DNA of 64,000 nucleotides, from positions 372,001 through 436,000 of the forward strand of contig JARVKI010000027.1 in NCBI GenBank assembly GCA_036674765.1. The letters are read 5' to 3'. Both the position numbers and the translations under genes were made by a program. Each line of letters opens with the position of its first letter. Positions within the stretch are counted from its first letter, which is position 1. This DNA comes from Seiridium cupressi. Taxonomy: Eukaryota; Ascomycota; Sordariomycetes; Amphisphaeriales; Sporocadaceae. Below the pieces are notes generated by a model that was given only the letters and a program-made list of their open reading frames with translations, was not told the origin of the DNA and ran no database searches. Below, piece by piece: positions 1 to 10,292 of the stretch.

Positions 1-649
1 AACAAAAGGCACCCTATCGTACCAGGCTTTTTTGAGAACCAGCAATTCACAGGCGAGCAGCGTGGTACACTTGATGGCATCATCTATCTGCATGCCCGTC
101 GCTGATGAGTGGAGTCTTGCCGAAGGAGGCTGTAGTGTCCTGAAAATCTCAAGCTTTCTTTTGAAACTATCCAGAGACTTGGTGATAAATGTATAGTAGC
201 ACAACTTGCTCCGGTACTTCCGAGCCCCGGACGACCCCCGAAACACTCCTGCGTGGGACCTTACATCTGACCAACATGGTCCAACTTAATATTCAACGGA
301 CCAACTCCGGCTGAGACGATAAGACATGAAGCAGTAGTCGATGTAAATATCATCAAAATGGTAGAGTCGAATCCCAAGTTTTCGTTCCGAAATTTGCAGA
401 CAACACAACGCTTCCTGACACTGTGTATAAGCAGATCGCCGCCAGCATGCGTGCATATCTCCGGTTGGAAACTATGATGGAATTGGCGTCGACTTCGAAA
501 GAATCCAATACTGGAAGCTAAAATCGGTGAGTTTTCCCCAACCCAGCTACCTCATCCCGAGCAACGGCCCTTTTGATACCAGTCTCCCTATCTAGCTCTG
601 AATCCGAATGGCTTGAATACATCTTTCGCATATGACTCTTAGAGCGGTC
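1..649. other. Intergenic, no gene seen
   Basis: I see no frame in this stretch that looks like a real protein on either strand. It lies downstream of the degraded minus-strand frame that begins just to its right, so its right end may hold further decayed sequence of that gene; the translation there becomes broken by stops and unconvincing. Confidence 0.4.
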
Positions 650-1199
650 TTATACTCGCCGCTCAACTGGATCATCTTCATCTTCTGAGAAAGGGGGGCA
701 TGGCTTCGGGAGGGTGAAATCTGACAGAAAAGCCTAGTCGTCCTCATCTGAAGGAAGTAGGTAGAACTGATTCTCGAGTACCATCGAAAACTCCATGTCA
801 AATCTCTTTTTCTCCGTCGGCACCGGATGATCACCTTGCTCCGCGTGGACTCCCATGTAGAACAACATCCGGTGTCCGTATGCTACGAAAAACATACTGC
901 TTGTCAAGTAGTCGGGTGGCAGTAGATTAGCATATGTCTTGTATTGTCTTTCCGCGATTTGGAAATCGCAGCTGGTGAAAATCTTATAACTAAAAGCTCC
1001 ACTAAATGTATCCAGCTGGCAGCCAGCGACCCACAGGCGAAGTAGGTGCTGGGCTCTAACATGTTACGATTCTATTGGTATCTCTATTATACCCAGTAAC
1101 AATGCCCAACTGCCAGTCCTTCTTCCGATGGCATCTCCTCACTGGCTGCGGCATAACAATATCCTCATGGCAACCGTGATTTCGAAAGAAGTCCTCGAT
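650..1199 (-). pseudogene. Degraded unknown protein-coding frame (minus strand)
   Basis: From 1054 down to 737 one minus-strand frame stays open for 106 codons, meets TAG at 734-736, then continues protein-like for 27 codons to TAA at 650-652. The translation is rich in aromatic and acidic residues, for example MFFVAYGHRMLFYMG and, across the stop, YLLPSDEDD then AFLSDFTLPKPCPPF. A further protein-like stretch in another frame (about 1093-1199) could be joined by an intron at 1056-1092, but 37 nt is short for a fungal intron. I do not recognise a family. The right end abuts and may overlap the 3' end of the Irs4 gene. It may be a decayed gene, or one with a structure I have not resolved. Confidence 0.3.
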
Positions 1200-3295
1200 T
1201 AATGCTTGTGTTTGACCTTCATCTTCTCCTTCGGAGGCCCCTTGATGGAAACTCCCCTGGCACTAGCCCATACACTATCGGAGACTTTCTGTGGTATCTT
1301 CCTCCCTCGTAACCTCTGATCGATGAGCCACATGCCGACCACAAACTCTACCTTATCCAGCATGCCCCTGCCCGTCCGGTCTACCAAGTCCCAGACCTCA
1401 GCTAATTCGTCAATGGGCAAACGGCTCCGTGACCACAAGTCCCTGACGATAACATTGACTACCACATCACCATCATTCATCGTGGGACTTGAAGAAATGA
1501 ACCTCGGGGGCGTCCCATTTGCCCTTCCCGGTGCATTAGTCTCAGGAGAGGACGAATCTAAAAGGGAGCCACGGTTGCTTGCCCAAACGCCCTCATATCG
1601 CCTCCTCTCCCTCTCTGTGATCTCCTCCCGCCAGCGTCTCCGCGCGCCCTCGTGATGGGCATGTTTCTTCTTGCTCTGCAGCGGCTTAGTACGGTGGCGA
1701 GCCTTCCACTTGCTTTCCTCGTCGTCGGAACTAGACGGCGGCTTCCTCAGTGTCTGGCGCATATGTGGGGTTTGTTTCCGCGGAGGAGGGAGAGAGGGGG
1801 GACGAGGCGACGACGCGGCACTGCTTGAGGGAGGTGCCCGCGAGGACGCGAGAATTCCAGCCATGGTCGCATCAGCCAACGTATTCAAAGTTGCATTCGA
1901 GGAGCGATGCGCCCGACGAGGAGGCGGGGCGACGGGATTCCTCCGCTGGAAAGTATTAGGGGTGATCATGCTGTGTGCTGAGCTAGGACGCACCCGGCGG
2001 GGCAGCTCAGGGGGTGCCCCGAAGGCTTGAGCAGGTGACCGGCCTCTGTCGGGAGAACGCGGGATGGGAGTCTGCACTGAGGATGCTGATACAAAAGTAT
2101 CGTTGGATGAAGCCGATGAACGTCGGCGTCTTGGTGATACGGCTGTCTTGAGTCTCGTTGGTATAGCAATGGGCCTGCTTGGCGCCTCATGTATAGACCG
2201 TGGCCGCGGCTTTGGCTTGACTACCGGCGGAGGCGGCTTCTTGGGAATAGGGGTAGTTTCCTTTTCTGGTGATATTTCTCGCCGTACCATCTTGTGTGAC
2301 GCTGTCCTCCTAGGTTGCGGCGACAGAATGACAGTATCTCCCCTGCTGATAGGCCGAGGCGGGGTGCTAGCACGAGGCTTGCTCTTTGCTATGACCTTTG
2401 CCGGCTCTCCAGTCGACTGCCTCTTGGGCTTTGAAGTTCTGGTTGTGGGAGGTGTAGGTGGTCTCTTCTTGGACTCCAAGGCGGCAGTATATGCCTGCTG
2501 CGGCGCATCCCGCTTGAGTTCCTTGATGGATGCCGGAGGAGACGCCCCCTGTTCCCATGCTAATGTGCTCGCCAACCTTGAAGGCGACGCCTCTGGCTGC
2601 CTTGCTTGGAGAGCAGCCCTGGGCGGCGTGAAAGGTGGTAACTTGGGTTCCTTCTTAACCGGGTCTGTGTTGTTGCTAGTGCTATTCCCGTCCTTATTCT
2701 TCTCAAACATGGATATCAGGGCATTCGTAGGTGGTATCGGAGTCGTGTCTGTCGCCAGGTCTAGGCTGGGTACCGAGCTTGCCGTACTGTTATTCCGCTT
2801 CACTCTCGTCGCCGCCTGATGGGCATAGGCGTGTGCGTGCGGCAGTTGGCTCGGGCTTGGGCTGCCAGACCGGCTGGCTGCGAGGGTGGCTGCAATAAAG
2901 GACGGCGACCGGGGATCGGCGCCCATGTTGGGCCTGCCGCCGCCGGGAGGCTTCAGCAACGCGGTGTTGGAATTCTGAGGGCTCTGGTGTTGCCCAGACT
3001 GGAGCTGAGTAAGACGTTGGCTGACGGCCCCGTGATCAATCGAAGGACTGCCGCGACTGCCATCTTGTATGCTATTGCCCGTGGTCTGGCGGCTGATTCG
3101 GGTAGCCGCAATCAGTGCTCCATTGGTCCTGGAAGCGTTCGCGGCGCTGCTTGGGCCGGGCGACGGGCCCGTCTTTTGAAAAGCAAGGGAAGCGCCTCTC
3201 AGGGCCGTCTGGTAGGCAGAAGCATCGTGGGCTGGCGAGGAGTCCGGCAGGCGTCGACCAGGATCATTAGGGGTTCCCGGCCGTTGCATGTGCAT
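1199..3295 (-). CDS. Irs4/Tax4-family EH-domain protein
   Basis: A single-exon gene of 698 aa. The first roughly 550 residues are low-complexity, Ser/Pro/Arg-rich and probably disordered. The C-terminal part (about 570-680) carries an EH domain: a basic RRRWREEITERERRRYEGVW lead-in, then VVNVIVRDLWSRSRLP, ELAEVWDLVDR, GMLDKVEFVVGMWLIDQRL and GRKIP, the usual EH pattern. One C-terminal EH domain behind a long disordered N-terminus is the layout of yeast Irs4 and Tax4, which bind the inositol phosphatase Inp51 and affect PI(4,5)P2 levels, the cell-wall integrity pathway, rDNA silencing and autophagy. The start at 3295 is the first ATG; a second lies six bases downstream. The final residues after the EH domain are basic (KMKVKHKH). 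Role here is inferred from yeast. Confidence 0.85.
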   Translation of the reverse strand: MHMQRPGTPNDPGRRLPDSSPAHDASAYQTALRGASLAFQKTGPSPGPSSAANASRTNGALIAATRISRQTTGNSIQDGSRGSPSIDHGAVSQRLTQLQSGQHQSPQNSNTALLKPPGGGRPNMGADPRSPSFIAATLAASRSGSPSPSQLPHAHAYAHQAATRVKRNNSTASSVPSLDLATDTTPIPPTNALISMFEKNKDGNSTSNNTDPVKKEPKLPPFTPPRAALQARQPEASPSRLASTLAWEQGASPPASIKELKRDAPQQAYTAALESKKRPPTPPTTRTSKPKRQSTGEPAKVIAKSKPRASTPPRPISRGDTVILSPQPRRTASHKMVRREISPEKETTPIPKKPPPPVVKPKPRPRSIHEAPSRPIAIPTRLKTAVSPRRRRSSASSNDTFVSASSVQTPIPRSPDRGRSPAQAFGAPPELPRRVRPSSAHSMITPNTFQRRNPVAPPPRRAHRSSNATLNTLADATMAGILASSRAPPSSSAASSPRPPSLPPPRKQTPHMRQTLRKPPSSSDDEESKWKARHRTKPLQSKKKHAHHEGARRRWREEITERERRRYEGVWASNRGSLLDSSSPETNAPGRANGTPPRFISSSPTMNDGDVVVNVIVRDLWSRSRLPIDELAEVWDLVDRTGRGMLDKVEFVVGMWLIDQRLRGRKIPQKVSDSVWASARGVSIKGPPKEKMKVKHKH

Positions 3296-4287
3296 GGATA
3301 GAGTTGCGTCAGGGCGTGTGCCGCCGAGGGGTACATCAATCTACGGCTGGTGCGGGAATCATCTAGGTAGGCTCACGGAAAACGAAGCTGTGCGCTGAGC
3401 GACGGGAGAAAACAAAGTTCAGATGTGTCCGAGGCAGCTCGCAAAGTTGAAAGCTGGCAACCATCGTTGGCTGGGCGTCCTCGTAACGTAATGAGAGGGT
3501 AGCATCAGAGCAAGGCTGAGACATGCGGATCCGTGGACCACGACTACGGTTGATTCGGAGCTCGACTGCGCTAGCGCATGCATTTTTAGCGCATATCCGT
3601 TGCTACGGTCCAGGGGTTTGCATGTCGCATAACTGATATCATCGCGCCTAAGGTTTCCATGCCGCTTAACTACTACGAATATACAGTCCTTTCATCATCT
3701 GCTCACAAATGCATTAATTCATCTCACGCGTTATGGTACAACAGTCATTTGAATGAACACAACTACTACTATTTAGGAAACATTTCTCAACAAGGTATCT
3801 ATCAATTGATGATTTTTTATCATCCAGTAAGCACTCGTGTGCCTCAACGCCAGGCCCAAACGCCGCAATGCAGGATTTCTTACGTTATCAACCAATCCTC
3901 CCCCTGGGCCCCTCAGTATTATCCGACAAGAAAATTCCATACATCCAAACGATTGCAGCAGAACCAAGGCAGGAGGGCGGCCTCCCCTGAAGCACACTTC
4001 CGACTAATATAGAGCCAGTCTACCTAGCCTAAGGGGAAATGCCTTCAGAATACCTTGCGGCGGTAAAGTATTATGCAGTAAATGAGTACAAGAACAAAAC
4101 TTTCAGGTGTATCGAGAGAGAAAAGAAGAAAGGGGAAAAAATTGACGCCGGAAAGCAGTCGTGCCAGAAGAACGCCGTCGTGGGAATCGCCCGATTTACG
4201 TCATGAACCGTACCCGTGGGAATGCGTCAAACATGACTTTCAGAAACTCGTGATTCGTCCGCAACATATGCCTCGCTAGACATGAAT
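3296..4287. other. Intergenic between Irs4 and Ase1 genes
   Basis: This holds the Irs4 promoter and 5' leader at its left end and the 3' region of the Ase1 gene at its right end, both genes being on the minus strand. Short open frames here have no protein-like composition. No repeat or RNA gene was recognised. Confidence 0.5.
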
Positions 4288-6681
4288 TCAGAAAGCATCT
4301 TCGTCTGTCCACTCGCTGCCAGAAATAATTCGGTTCCCCTCGGCGTCTATTGTGCCGTGGCCCACAGGCATGGCCGCCGGAAGTCCTCTCAGTCGCTTGC
4401 TCTGGCTCATCGGTGCCCGAGAGTAGGGGTCTTCTGGTGTAAAACGCTTGCCCCGGGCTGCACGCAATTTGGCATAATATGTATCTGATGCATCTGCCTC
4501 GGGCTCGGAATTGTCATCATACGTCTCCCAGTTCTCAGAGCCAGACACTACCGTTGATGTGTTGGAGATTTGCCTTGGTGGCGGTGCTGATGGGTAGTCA
4601 GACCGCCCCACTTGGCGCATCGACGCGTGCGAAACATAAGACTCGTTGTCGTATTGGCGGCCGTAGCTCTCTCCAGAAGACCGGTCGTCATACACATCTT
4701 CCGGCTCGATGGGTCGAACCATTATGCTAGAGCTCAGCCCCTTGCCCTTGTAAGGGTTGGCAGGGGTCTCTAGTTGTGGTGCTGGTGCGAATTCTCTCAT
4801 TTTAGGAGGGGGTGCTCGCATCAAAGAAGCCCCTCCACGAAATGTTCCTCCAGCCCGAGACTCAGGCCGTGGCCTTTCCGGGGAGTTATTGCCATGCTGT
4901 AAATTGGAAAGAGGCGCACGCTGCGGTAATCTTGAAGGGCTGGTGTTTCCATTGGTTGGCTGGTTTGATGCAGGCGCTCTCTTGATGGTGCCGTTACCAT
5001 TGGCACCGGCACCCGGGGTCTTTGGTCTCGAAATAGTACCAGATCTGCTGATTGTGCTGTTTGCTCTGCTGAGAGTGCTGTCTGTTCTGCTCAGCGTGGG
5101 CTGCTTCTTCGATGTCGACGGAGGAGGACCTGCAGGCGTCTTCGATCGAGGCGGAACAGCAGGTCTGCCTTCACTCTCTTCCAGGATCTCAACATATCGC
5201 TCCCCGTGAACGAGGAACGGCCGGCCATATTCGTCCTCCCACTTTTCGAGCGCCTTACGAAGCTCAGCGGCAACCTTGGGCAGCTCCTTCGTGATTCTCT
5301 TTCGCATTTTTTCTTCTCGGAGAAGCTTACCCGGGTCGCGCTTTTCTCCCTTCTGGCCACGCATCATCAGACGCGAAGCATCTTGGCTTGAAGCTTGGAG
5401 CTCGTCACGCTCGCTTATCAGTGACCGGTGCTTCTCAACAAGCGCCAGAGTTGGTGCTCGCTGCTCCCTCAAAGCTTCCAGACGGGCAATCTCACGTTCG
5501 TGAGCTTCTAGGAGTGCATCACTATAGACATCGGAGAAGGCGGGAGTAAAATCCAACATCTCGTCTTCAGAGAAATAGAGGGTGTCCCAAAGGCCCTGCA
5601 GCTTGTCTCGAGCATCCTCCACAAAGAGATGGAGGTTTTGTCGCTTCAACTCGTTCAAGCGGCCTAGTTCATCCTCAAACTCATTGATCTGTCGTACGCC
5701 GCAGCCTCGGTTGCCGTTCAGGAACGCCTTACGATCCGACTCGTCAATTCCTAGCTTGACCCATAATGCTTCGACCGCTGCTTTCAAGTCCTTGAGGCGC
5801 TTCTCCCGGTTTCTCTTTTCGTCGACCAACTTGTCTCGTTTGCCTCTCAGTCGCAAAACGTCCTCTTCATGCAGACCAAGCTGCTCGGGCGAGTCGCGGT
5901 AATACTTGACAATAGCGCCGTCAGTCTGCGCTTGAGGGGTTCCGAGCTCTGCCCAAAGTTGAATGATGTGTTCCGAGAGGGCCTTAACTGTCGCGACACG
6001 GCGAGTATACTCCTCATAGACCCTGGTGAATTCGTCATCCAGGCTGTCTACATAGGCCGGCGAAAGATCGAAGGAAGGAGGGAGCGATTCTTTAGGTCCC
6101 GTAGGAGGAAGGGCAATCTTGACGAATGTCGGCTCGAGATGCGAAGAGTATGACTCGAGTGCTATCACAAGTTCTGTAAAGACGTTAGCATGGATTAGGC
6201 TTTTGTGCAAGGGCACGTGGGCGTACTCTTGACTTGCTCGAATCGCTCGCGGTGAAGCCTGCTAATTTGCTGATGCTTCTCTTTCAGACTCGCAAGACAT
6301 CGTGTAAGAGGAAATGTAATCTTGAGTTCGTCATTGTTGGAATGATAGTTGCGTTGCGACTTGGTGTCGTCCAGTGAATGTTCCATCTGACGAATGACGG
6401 TGATAATGCGATTGGCCTCTTCGACCAATTCCTTCTTCTCCGCAGTCACATGTTTGACTTGGTTGTTTAGTGTTTCTGACAGGGCTGCGAACAGCTGGTA
6501 GAAGGGAATTAGCATGTACGTGCGAGGATGATGACTTGCAGTAGCCTGCATATCGGGCAGCGACACATACCTCTGCCTCTCTGGTTTCGCGATCATGGCT
6601 TGGTACACCAATCTCGTCGAAGAGGCCGTGCAACTGGCCAATGATGGTATTGACCTGCTGGGAAAGGTAACCGGCATCCAT
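4288..6681 (-). CDS. ase1: Anaphase spindle elongation protein Ase1 (PRC1/MAP65 family)
   Basis: Three exons: 6681-6571, 6494-6227 and 6173-4288, with introns of 76 and 53 nt (donors GTATGT and GTACGC, both ending CAG), giving 754 aa in frame. The start is the ATG opening MDAGYLSQQVNTIIGQL, a typical MAP65 N-terminus. The N-terminal half is coiled coil and dimerises in this family. The conserved microtubule-binding core lies at about residues 290-465 (LGRLNELKRQ, LWDTLYFS, EWEDEYGRPF-like KWEDEYGRPFLVHG). The tail is Ser/Thr/Pro-rich and basic. The family crosslinks antiparallel microtubules in the anaphase midzone, and the tail is the usual place for Cdk regulation; that role is from family knowledge. 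Family resemblance across both splice junctions (ISRLHRERFEQVKKLV) supports the intron placement. Confidence 0.93.
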
Positions 6682-8342
6682 CGTGAGCGACCTTCTCGCG
6701 TGCAGCGCGCGTTGAGACGGAGATACGTAATTCCAATGCACGGGTTGCGGGTCGCTATTTATAAAGTGGACGTATGCAGAAACCGCCGCTTATTGTTCAG
6801 GTGTGTCGTGAAGGCCCCGTGGAGACATCAGATTTTCGCGCGAAGTGGGAGATGTCCAAAACTTGCCAATGAGTTTTGCGTGAGGCACAGTAAAAGAGTG
6901 TGCGGTTGTTTGTATGTTGCGTCGATGCGTGAATGCGGTCCGAAGCAGGCAAGGAGATGTCAGGAAATCGATAGGCTCTGGCGGCGCATCTCAAGCGGAC
7001 CAAAAACGACCAAATTTCCCACAGAAAAAACCACGCAGACCGCGACGGTGATGCGACAAAAAGATGGTGAGGCTCCTCGGAAGAAGATCAGATATGTCGT
7101 GCAGCGTGGTGGAGGGGAAGATGAGCGAGCTCGAGGTAGATCAACAATAGCGCACTCGGGGTATTATTTTTCGCGAGCCTTTCCCAGTACGGGGGTTGGA
7201 AGTCGCACAACCGGGGGGCGCGTCCCCATAGCAACGCCCTTCCACAGCGGGGCCTCAGCTTATTTTAGAGCAAGGCCAGTCTTGTTTCAGAGCTCCGCTA
7301 TGCCCAGCTGGGCCAGCTATCGCCAGCTACCCCGCCGTTTCCACCCGGATTTCCCACATTGATAGCGCCATCTGGTCTCTATTGCGACTTCCAATCACCT
7401 TCATCCTTGCTTCCCAAAGGACTCTCGTCCCATCATTGGCCTCTGCCGAGCGTCTTACTGCAACTGCCTGTCTCTCGGCTTTACTCTTTGTTGATTCCGT
7501 GCTGGAAACCTGCTTGCTCTTCCAAAGGTACGCCAGGCCATATCCAGCGAGACCCGAGCAACATTGCTATTGTTTGTTCCTGTAACAACCCTAAAACCCG
7601 CATAAGGTTTGGAAAATAGAGCGTTAGAAAAGCAACTGGCACGAGTTTACTCAATACCGAGCGGCGCAGACCGCGTCGTACAATCACAACAACAAGTCGC
7701 ACTGAAACCCGGGCGTGACACCAAACAAACCAGCCAAACATGCGTCCCTTCGTCCTGCCATAGCACCACATCAATTATGGTCAAGACCCAACTGTTTGGT
7801 TAGACCACTGTATCCTTTTCCCAACACTCCTCTGTTGAAGTTACCACCACAATCGAACCAGCACAACTTTGCATCGGACAGGCCGAACTGGCGGACAACA
7901 CGGCCAGCTTACTTTATAGTCCTAGACGACAGCAACAACACACCGCAACTTCTCACTGACAATTATGTTCAACCTATAGAGACCCAAGTGACACTAACCT
8001 AGAGGAGCAAAGTCGAAGCAGTTTAGTGATTCATGTTCCTCCAGTTCTCTCCACAGGCGGTGCCGATCATGTATACACGTGTCAATCCTCTTCTTTAGTC
8101 CCACGCACGGTCAGTTAGTCTAGCCTGGATTTCATATTCAGCTGCGACGGTCCGCTTATATATCTCTCTGCTTTATTTCCGCCCCGTGCCATTTTCAGAT
8201 ATGTAACCTGGGACCCCTTCCTCGACGTATTAGAATACCGGCTTTACAACGAGAGACGTATTAACCTTAACACTGCCAATACTGCCACAAGCCTGGTAAC
8301 TCAGCTATTACGCACTAATCACTTCTCATATAATCGTAAGCT
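6682..8342. other. Intergenic between Ase1 and HET genes
   Basis: The left end is the promoter and 5' leader of the Ase1 gene. A 255-aa plus-strand open frame at 6595-7362 runs antisense into Ase1 exon 1 and has no protein-like features, so I do not call it. The remainder, to the 3' end of the HET gene, shows nothing I recognise. Confidence 0.5.
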
Positions 8343-10292
8343 TTAAACAAGATTGAAATACTGAATGTTTACCCCATTATCTCTTAGTAACTGGGGATGG
8401 ACCTTTAAGAACACATTCTCGTTATTTCGTCGCGCCTCTAGAAACCCCTTAAAGTTGGGAAACTTCGCCAGACGAGGATCTGCGAAACCCAACTCTCCTG
8501 TGACTGTGTTTATGAAATCCATTACCACGTGGCCATCTTTATTAATGCGGTAAGCTGGTACGATATCGTCCGGCAACGGTCCTAGAAGTGTCTGGCCCGA
8601 AGACGTATTAGTCACCCAAGAGACCCCAACCAATTTGCATTCATTGTTCCCGAGAGGACGAAGCACCAGAGAACCCCCCATATCTAGAATAGCACAAACA
8701 ATATCCCCACTTCGTGTTGACTTTGGCACCAAACCACGGTAATCATGGCGACGATGGGAATTGATGAAGACTCGCCGACCAATCAAGCGCGTGTATATGG
8801 GCCCTAAGAGTTCCGCTGTTCTGGTGTGTGAAAACATACTCAATGCCGACTGAACACCATTCGTGTATAGCCGTGACAGAAACCTTGTCACATCAGCCAA
8901 GTCCTGGTTATTATCACTAGCTACACCCCCCGTAAGGGTGGGACCATCTGCATATAGGACTTCAGCGTAAATGGCAACAGCATCGTCTTTGTTCTCATCT
9001 GTATTCGGATCGATTTGGATGAATAGTTTTCGCAGAGACTCCGAAAACTCACGCAGGTAGAGCTGGTCGTGCTGGTCGTACTCTCCATCAAGATCGTATA
9101 AAGTGCCCACTGTTGTAATAACGGTTCCGGCAACGGACAGGATGTCAGAGTCTAAAAACTGGGAATAATCATCCAACTGAGATGAAGCGAATGCGCAATC
9201 AAAGGTATTACGGATTTCTAACTTTGTTGTCCAGTCCGGCACCCAGCTGGGATTTGAGATGTTCGTTGTGAATTGGCACTGTTTCAAAATGTCAAGTCCA
9301 AACTGCATGATGTACTTTCGCGTAGTGTCCTTGTAGACAAATGCTGCTGGCTTTGTGTAATCTGGTCGTATGTCCAGTATGGCAGTGGAAGGGCCAAGCA
9401 AACTCAGAATTGCGTAAATACGGTCGCGGGGATCCTTGCAATCCGAGCTGCCGAATCCACGGATCAAGTTCTCCAGACTTATATAGGGGTACTGAAAAAT
9501 CAAGGATCTGAGTTCGGCCATGAGGGTTGAGGACCATTGTGGTGCGTCATCCGCTGTTTTATAGTAGAAAGCCGCCAGAACATTTCTCATGCAGGTCCAA
9601 GAAACCTGGGATTTCCCACAAATGACGATGCCTCTGTCCTCATTCAAATATATTTCTTGGCGTATCCATAAACGTTTGAACCATTTCCGTGAGAACAAAT
9701 GAAAAACTGCGGAAATTTGGGAATGGTTGAAAGGCCACGGCGCTTCGAGATCTGTCAAAGACTTGTCATGAGCCGTTGTTGAATGACGAAGGGACCAAGG
9801 AGCCGAACCATCCAGAAAAGGTGGCCAAGATACCGAAATCTGCGGTCCAACATACGATATCAATTGCATGGCCAAGTCGCTATGGTTCTGCTCTGGCCCC
9901 AGCCAGACCAAAACACGGGCAGCACATTTAAAGACCTGACCCATCCGAGCAACCTGTGGGCCTTTCTCCTTCTCGTTTCCCTGGTCGATACAAATTGCAT
10001 CAACCCACATGACTCGGGGATCTTTATGGCCATATCGAAGGTGTCTCAGTGCTACGTCGAGATTTCTGGTGACTGTAACCGTTGATCTGCCACGATTTCT
10101 CACGAAGACTGCCTTTTTATTCTCTTCGGACCCCCATACGTATGAAAATGCTTCGTATTGAGGTGGATATGCTGGATCGAATGGCACGCGACTGATGTGT
10201 ACGACAATATCGTCATCGTAGGCTCCTGGTTCGAGTGTCAAGACTCTGATATAGCCCGTGTCTGGAATTGGCTGGTAAACGTATGGGGACAT
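8343..10292 (-). CDS. HET-domain (heterokaryon incompatibility) protein
   Basis: A single-exon gene of 649 aa. The HET domain occupies about residues 45-235. It has the three usual signatures: YEAFSYVWGS near 46-55, ALRHLRYGHKDPRVMWVDAICIDQ near 81-104 (core WVDAICIDQ), and QVARMGQVFKCAARVLVWLG near 113-132. A later block, FKRLWIRQEI, is also typical. The C-terminal two thirds carry the segment DPRDRIYAILSLL, common in HET proteins, and no other domain I recognise. HET proteins in fungi trigger cell death after fusion of incompatible hyphae, usually with a genetically linked partner. No NLR or NACHT partner lies next to it here, so the specific role is unknown. The start at 10292 leaves a normal 45-residue lead into the domain. 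Confidence 0.88.
   Translation of the reverse strand: MSPYVYQPIPDTGYIRVLTLEPGAYDDDIVVHISRVPFDPAYPPQYEAFSYVWGSEENKKAVFVRNRGRSTVTVTRNLDVALRHLRYGHKDPRVMWVDAICIDQGNEKEKGPQVARMGQVFKCAARVLVWLGPEQNHSDLAMQLISYVGPQISVSWPPFLDGSAPWSLRHSTTAHDKSLTDLEAPWPFNHSQISAVFHLFSRKWFKRLWIRQEIYLNEDRGIVICGKSQVSWTCMRNVLAAFYYKTADDAPQWSSTLMAELRSLIFQYPYISLENLIRGFGSSDCKDPRDRIYAILSLLGPSTAILDIRPDYTKPAAFVYKDTTRKYIMQFGLDILKQCQFTTNISNPSWVPDWTTKLEIRNTFDCAFASSQLDDYSQFLDSDILSVAGTVITTVGTLYDLDGEYDQHDQLYLREFSESLRKLFIQIDPNTDENKDDAVAIYAEVLYADGPTLTGGVASDNNQDLADVTRFLSRLYTNGVQSALSMFSHTRTAELLGPIYTRLIGRRVFINSHRRHDYRGLVPKSTRSGDIVCAILDMGGSLVLRPLGNNECKLVGVSWVTNTSSGQTLLGPLPDDIVPAYRINKDGHVVMDFINTVTGELGFADPRLAKFPNFKGFLEARRNNENVFLKVHPQLLRDNGVNIQYFNLV

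Noticed and set aside
2064..2819. 251-aa plus-strand open frame
   Set aside because: Lies fully antisense to the Irs4 gene, whose EH domain is clear, and has no conserved look of its own.
6595..7362. 255-aa plus-strand open frame
   Set aside because: Starts antisense to the first exon of Ase1 and has random-like composition.
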